DNA of 64,000 nucleotides from SHLQ01 sp964562985 (GTDB lineage: Bacteria > Actinomycetota > Acidimicrobiia > Acidimicrobiales > SHLQ01). The DNA is taken from NCBI GenBank assembly GCA_964562985.1, contig CAZLWE010000002.1, forward strand, positions 1 to 64,000, given 5' to 3'. This document shows positions 60,058-64,000 of the stretch, piece after piece; the stretch's first letter is position 1, and every line of letters starts with the position of its first letter. Made by a program: the position numbers and the translations under genes. The notes beneath the pieces are model-generated. The model saw nothing but the letters and a program-made list of their open reading frames with translations. It was not told the origin of the DNA and searched no databases.

Positions 60058-61355
60058 CGTCGGGAACCTCCAGTGACCAATCGGCGGCCACCGCCATTTC
60101 GTTGAGTAGCACGATTGCCAACCACGACGACGCCCCATGTGGTGAGTACGAGCAACCCGACCACCACCGTGCGTGCGACGACGAAGGACTCAAGCGATGC
60201 CGACCTCGTGGCGAGGACCACCCCGAGGACGACCACTCCTCCAAGGAGCAGAGTTGCCGGTCGGGCGTCGCCATCGACCGACGACACCATTGCGGCCCCG
60301 GCGACTACGGCGATCAGCCCCGTTCCCAAGGCATACGGGCCGACGAGGTAGGCCAGGTCGGCGAACTCGGTGCCGTAGGTGATCCCAACCCAGACATCGG
60401 CGGTCAACCAGGCGCCGGTCACGAGGATGGCGACTAAGACGAGATTTCCGGCGGTGAATATGCGTCGACGGAGCACTGGTGTCAGTGGCGCGTCTTCGGC
60501 GGTCACGAACGGAAGGACCGCTTGTTGGATGGTCCACGACCCGAAGAACACGATCCGCCCGGCCAGCGTGAGTGCAGCGAACCCTCCGGCGGTCGCCGGA
60601 TCGAAGGCAGCTTTGGCAATGATGAGATCGAGATTCGTCAGCGCGGTGACAGCGATGAGACCAGCACCGACGGAACGAAGCGGCGGGTGCCCGGCGGGTG
60701 AGGACAGGTCACACCACGACCAGCGGCCGAGATGCGGTCGGCAAACGACGTAGCTGGCAAGAAAGCCGATGTTGAGCGCGATCGTCAACCCGAGAAGCCC
60801 CTTGAAGAGGACGACGACCACCGCCGTGGCCGCAGCGCGAGCAATGCCTTCCGCTAGCAGAGCGGTGGTGAGCTTTGCGAAAGCCATTTCGCCGTGGAGC
60901 CGGCCCCGCTCGACGGCGAGTTGAAGGTGCACGGGAAGACCGAACGCCATGACGAGAAGCGCCCAGGGGCTCTCGATGTTCAGCGCGCCGGCGAGTTGTG
61001 GTGCAGCCAGACCGAGCAACAGCGCACCACCCAAGCCGATCCGGTTGGTGAGCAATCGCATTGCTGCTACGTCGCTCGCAGAATCTCGAGCCGGGTTCAA
61101 CACCGCTACCGAGGTCGTGAGTTGCAGTACGCAGGCCAGCACGCCAATGACGAGCAGCAGGGTCACCATGAGCGAGATATCGCCGAAGGTTTCAGGCGAT
61201 AGCACCGACGCGAGCCAGATGTTGATGCCAAAGTTCACTGCATTGACGACCATCATCGCCGCCACCAATGTTGCGCTTCCGCCACCGAGCTTCTTGAGCG
61301 ACGAGGTCCGGTCGTTGGTGACTTGCGTGGCTGCCTTTCTTCTCATAGCGATCAT
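60054..61355 (-). CDS. Polysaccharide/oligosaccharide flippase (MOP superfamily)
   Basis: The 433-residue protein has 12 or more predicted membrane segments, with GGGSATLVAAMMVVNAVNFG at the start and SVLSPETFGDISLMVTLLL, typical of Wzx-like exporters. Such proteins flip lipid-linked sugar units to the outer face. ATG 61355 overlaps the STAS stop (ATGA) and the gene's stop overlaps the hybrid kinase start. The longer frame upstream of 61355 is antisense-like and Arg-rich. It belongs functionally with the glycosyltransferase upstream. Confidence 0.82.
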   Translation of the reverse strand: MIAMRRKAATQVTNDRTSSLKKLGGGSATLVAAMMVVNAVNFGINIWLASVLSPETFGDISLMVTLLLVIGVLACVLQLTTSVAVLNPARDSASDVAAMRLLTNRIGLGGALLLGLAAPQLAGALNIESPWALLVMAFGLPVHLQLAVERGRLHGEMAFAKLTTALLAEGIARAAATAVVVVLFKGLLGLTIALNIGFLASYVVCRPHLGRWSWCDLSSPAGHPPLRSVGAGLIAVTALTNLDLIIAKAAFDPATAGGFAALTLAGRIVFFGSWTIQQAVLPFVTAEDAPLTPVLRRRIFTAGNLVLVAILVTGAWLTADVWVGITYGTEFADLAYLVGPYALGTGLIAVVAGAAMVSSVDGDARPATLLLGGVVVLGVVLATRSASLESFVVARTVVVGLLVLTTWGVVVVGNRATQRNGGGRRLVTGGSRR

Positions 61356-61636
61356 GGCCGCATCGTCCCGACGATTCCTACAGTGCTCAGCAGATGCTGG
61401 GCTTGACTGTTTGGATCCACGACGACCTTCACGTCGCCGTATCGAGCGCGAGCCAGTGTTCGTGCTTTGACGAGCACGTTCACCACGCCGAGGTGCGCCG
61501 AGGCAACGTCGACGAAGCGAACCTCTACTTGCGGTCGGGGCTTGTCGAGCAGTTCGGTGAGGGCGACCTCGATCTCGTCCAGGCGGCCGGGACCAATGTC
61601 TCCGGTGAGGGTCAGCGTGTCGTGTGCGGAGCTCAT
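61352..61636 (-). CDS. STAS-domain protein, second of a pair
   Basis: The 94-residue protein has a STAS-like fold (TLTLTGDIGPGRLDEIEVAL, VEVRFVDVASAHLGVVNVLV). The anti-sigma-antagonist DSSGL element appears as AHLGV, so the usual phospho-Ser is missing. It may act in protein-protein interaction without phosphorylation. It overlaps the first STAS gene and the flippase gene by 4 bp each, so it is made together with both. Confidence 0.7.
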   Translation of the reverse strand: MSSAHDTLTLTGDIGPGRLDEIEVALTELLDKPRPQVEVRFVDVASAHLGVVNVLVKARTLARARYGDVKVVVDPNSQAQHLLSTVGIVGTMRP

Positions 61637-61980
61637 TGGGCACCTCCGGTGAATACCGGAATCAATGAGTCGAAGCCCGTGAGTTCGAGCGTGGCGCGAA
61701 GTTCGTCGCTGGGTAGCGCGATGACAAGGTCACCGTCGCGGCCGAGCGCCGTGAGCCGGGCATCGACCAACGACTGAAGCGAGGACATGTCAGCGAAAGC
61801 AACGTTCGAGCCGTCGATCAAAAGCGTGGTCCCTGCTTCGCTGAACATGGCCTGCACGTCGAGATCTGCGTGAACGTCGAACCGCTGCGGCAACTCGATC
61901 GTGCGGGCGACGCGAGTCTGGTGCAGGGCGACCGGTGGTGCAGTGGCGCTGAAGTGTTGTTGGTTGGAGGAGAGGTTCAT
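61633..61980 (-). CDS. STAS-domain protein, first of a pair
   Basis: The 115-residue protein has a flexible N-terminus and a STAS domain (TLLIDGSNVAFADMSSLQSLVDA, split here into TLLIDGSNVAFADM and SSLQSLVDA) with Ser in the position that anti-sigma factors phosphorylate. This differs from its neighbour, which lacks that Ser. It begins 41 bp after the glycosyltransferase stop. The pair may form a switch, but no anti-sigma kinase gene is seen here; the HATPase protein at 57154 is a possible partner. Confidence 0.7.
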   Translation of the reverse strand: MNLSSNQQHFSATAPPVALHQTRVARTIELPQRFDVHADLDVQAMFSEAGTTLLIDGSNVAFADMSSLQSLVDARLTALGRDGDLVIALPSDELRATLELTGFDSLIPVFTGGAQ

Positions 61981-62021
61981 GGCTGGGGTCTTTCTGATCG
62001 GTGGGTCTTGGAAACGAGTGG

Positions 62022-63950
62022 TTAGGCGCAGGCTTCGAGGAGGTGGTGGTGATGCCAGGCAGCGATATCGGCGAGCGGCAGACTGTTCGCCGCTGCGTGG
62101 TTGGTGGATGCCTGTTGGTCGCGCAGCTCGTCGTCGGAGAGAATCTGCTCGATCGCCGCTCGTAGAGATTCCATCGAGGACGGGTCGAATGGGAGCCCCA
62201 CGAAACCTTCTTCTTCGATGAGGCCGATGAAGTCGCCAAGCTCAGGCACGACCACCGGGCGTCCGAACGCACCGGCCTGGTGCAGCGGACCGGAACTGCC
62301 GGTCGTGGAGGTATAGGGGAACACCACGACCGAGCTCGATTCGAACAGCGGCTCGACATCCTCTTCTTCGATGTAGCCAAGGAAGCGAAGGCCCGCGAGA
62401 TCGTCGTTGGTGGCAGCGACGGCGTCGAGGTAACCGGGGGCGTTGGGGCTGTCGGTTCCGCCGATGACGAGTTCGACATCGGCGAACGCTGGGTCGTTGG
62501 TGAGTTGGCGGTAGGCGTCGATCAGGTTCTCGAGGCGTTTGTAGGTGCCGAACTTTCCGAACGCCAGGATGCGGCGACCGCCATCGACAGGGTCGCAGCC
62601 GTTGTAGTGCGTGGTGTCGAATGTGCCGTGTGGGGTGAGGAACACATTGTCGGCGCCGTAGGTGTGGTGGAGGATTTCGACGTAGTTGGGCATCGTGGTG
62701 ACGACACGGTTCGCCCGAAGCACGATCTTGGTGAGTGCGGTGCCGATGCCTCGGAGCACTCGCTCGATGATGGAGCTGCTCCCGAAGCCGGCAGCATCGA
62801 GGTCGACGGTGTCGACCAGGTTGTGCAGGAGCACCACAGAGGGCACGCCAGCGCAACGGGCAAGCATCGGAGTGAACAGCCCAAGTGCGGCGGGCACCTT
62901 CTTATTACCGAAGGCGGTGAAGTGGATGTTGAAGAGCACTGCGTCGGGGCGTTCCCGACGCAGTGCCCGGACGAGGCGCACGGCGTTGGTGAGGTCATTG
63001 AACTTCCAGCTCTCGACTCCACGAACTCCGGGTGGGGTTTGCGCCTCGCCATCCTCATGGAATGCGATGACCTCCTCGACGCCGTCGAGGGTGGCGAGGT
63101 GACGGGTGAGGTGGAAGCCGTATTCGTTGAGGGTGGTGTCTGATGGAGGCAGCGCGGTGACGACGCCAAACCGGGTCGGGCGTCCGGCACGTTCGGTGGC
63201 CTTGTTCGGGCGAGCGAACCGGAGCTTGGCGAGTTGCAGCACGAATGAGCCCGCGTCACGAAGGGGCCGCACGGTCGAGCCAGGGGCGTCGAACCAGGTG
63301 ACCGGCACTTCGACTACCTCGTAGCCGAGATGGTTGGCGAGCCACAGCGCTTCGAGATCGAAGCTGAAGTCAGCACTCTTGAGCGAGGTGAAAATGTCTT
63401 CGGCGGCGTCGCGCTCAAACAGTTTGAAGCCGCATTGGGTGTCGCAAATTTCCGAACCCAGCACCCACTTGACCAGAACCCGGAGAACACCACTGCAGGT
63501 GCGGCGGATCGCCGAGCGGTTCTGCTCGGTGGCCTCGGCATGTGCCCGACTCCCGATCACGACCGGGGTGCCGCGGCGAGCCTCGGCGAGCATGGTGTCG
63601 ACATGCGCGATTGGGGTGGAGAGGTCGGCGTCGGTGACGAGGACGTACCGGCCCGCTGCGGCGAGCACGCCGGCCTTGACCGCTGCACCCTTACCTCGGT
63701 TCACGCCGGGGTCGAGCACCCGGACGTTGCGCAGCCCGAGCAGGCGAACCATCGCCACCGTGCCGTCGGTCGAGCCGTCGTCGGACACGACGATCTCGAA
63801 ACTCTCCCCGGCTCGGGCGAGGTGGGCGGCGGTGGCAGCGATCGTCGGGACGATGCGCTGCGCCTCGTTGAACGCAGGGATGACCACACTGATTTCTGGC
63901 GTGTCAGCGACCGGCTCGCTCTTCCAAAGGGTGAAGTTCTCGTAGCTCAT
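62022..63950 (-). CDS. Fused two-domain glycosyltransferase (GT2 plus GT4)
   Basis: The 642-residue protein joins two transferases. Residues about 15-250 are a GT-A type (dolichyl-phosphate glucosyltransferase-like) domain with VVIPAFNEAQRIVPTI, VSDDGSTDG and DADLSTPI. From about 265 on there is a GT-B/GT4 domain with LPPSDTTLNEYGFHLTRHLA, FGKFGTYKRLENLIDAYRQ and FPYTSTTGSSGPLHQAGAFG. It could both make a lipid-linked sugar and extend it. It is the first gene in the window of the minus-strand operon that also holds the STAS, flippase and H-NOX genes. The 50 bp upstream to the window end show no complete gene. Confidence 0.85.
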   Translation of the reverse strand: MSYENFTLWKSEPVADTPEISVVIPAFNEAQRIVPTIAATAAHLARAGESFEIVVSDDGSTDGTVAMVRLLGLRNVRVLDPGVNRGKGAAVKAGVLAAAGRYVLVTDADLSTPIAHVDTMLAEARRGTPVVIGSRAHAEATEQNRSAIRRTCSGVLRVLVKWVLGSEICDTQCGFKLFERDAAEDIFTSLKSADFSFDLEALWLANHLGYEVVEVPVTWFDAPGSTVRPLRDAGSFVLQLAKLRFARPNKATERAGRPTRFGVVTALPPSDTTLNEYGFHLTRHLATLDGVEEVIAFHEDGEAQTPPGVRGVESWKFNDLTNAVRLVRALRRERPDAVLFNIHFTAFGNKKVPAALGLFTPMLARCAGVPSVVLLHNLVDTVDLDAAGFGSSSIIERVLRGIGTALTKIVLRANRVVTTMPNYVEILHHTYGADNVFLTPHGTFDTTHYNGCDPVDGGRRILAFGKFGTYKRLENLIDAYRQLTNDPAFADVELVIGGTDSPNAPGYLDAVAATNDDLAGLRFLGYIEEEDVEPLFESSSVVVFPYTSTTGSSGPLHQAGAFGRPVVVPELGDFIGLIEEEGFVGLPFDPSSMESLRAAIEQILSDDELRDQQASTNHAAANSLPLADIAAWHHHHLLEACA

Positions 63951-64000
63951 ACCCAGGTCTCGGGTCTGAACATCAAGGTGACCGGTGCGCTACCTCAAGA

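Noticed and set aside
63951..64000. Possible end of an upstream gene overlapping the glycosyltransferase start
   Set aside because: A frame ending in the ATGA overlap is open for only about 15 codons before a TGA, too short to call.

Overview
The window is 64 kb of high-GC bacterial DNA, densely coded, with many genes overlapping by 4 bp (ATGA). Several features suggest an actinobacterium: NarL- and OmpR-type regulators, lipoproteins with acidic or Thr-rich linkers, a cell-wall-anchored giant with a LAFTG sorting signal, a PknB-like receptor with an outer domain, DUF5979 repeats, and a cobalamin riboswitch over a salvage operon. Acidimicrobiia is a reasonable guess, but no rRNA or other marker gene is present to settle it. 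I found no tRNA, rRNA, CRISPR array or transposase.

Most notable region (1-2256). A truncated hypF ([NiFe]-hydrogenase maturation) lies divergent from a three-gene operon joined by ATGA overlaps: a DsrE-like protein, a CooC-like P-loop ATPase without cysteine, and a second CooC-like ATPase. The first and third genes contain in-frame UGA codons exactly where the families carry their functional cysteines: one UGA in the DsrE protein, and UGA-Pro-UGA-Cys at the CooC CxC nickel site. In both genes a perfect 7-bp hairpin with a G in its small loop begins exactly 12 nt after the (last) UGA, as expected of bacterial SECIS elements. I read these as selenoproteins forming a possible selenium-dependent nickel or metal handling module. 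The Sec machinery itself is not in the window.

2.3-10.6 kb is mainly housekeeping: a serine-hydrolase remnant, a YdcF-like protein, a flavin reductase, gltX, an XRE regulator, and cimA-leuB (2-oxobutyrate/isoleucine and leucine synthesis). 10.7-19.7 kb is one gene for a 2973-residue surface protein with about 23 alternating DUF5979-like repeats. 19.7-30.6 kb holds a sensor-like lipoprotein, a nucleoside uptake and salvage operon (BmpA-type binding protein, ATPase, two permeases, MBL-fold hydrolase, uridine phosphorylase) and an L,D-transpeptidase. 30.7-34.3 kb holds an ABC-2 exporter followed by a decayed lipoprotein/histidine-kinase locus that leaves an orphan NarL regulator. 34.5-46.8 kb is mixed metabolism: a 2OG-Fe(II) oxygenase, a 3-hydroxyisobutyrate dehydrogenase-like enzyme, a catalytically degenerate dienelactone hydrolase, rhodanese-metZ-greA, a beta-helix lipoprotein and a pseudokinase receptor.

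46.9-53.6 kb is a cobalamin uptake and nucleotide-loop assembly cluster under a cobalamin riboswitch (btuFCD, cobO, cobU, cobT, cobS). 53.6-56.4 kb encodes a polymorphic-toxin-like protein with a C-terminal HExxH motif and two possible partner proteins. 56.5-64 kb is a tightly coupled operon running glycosyltransferase, two STAS proteins, flippase, hybrid histidine kinase, H-NOX and degenerate kinase, with a convergent OmpR-type regulator; it links a nitric-oxide/heme sensor to polysaccharide assembly.
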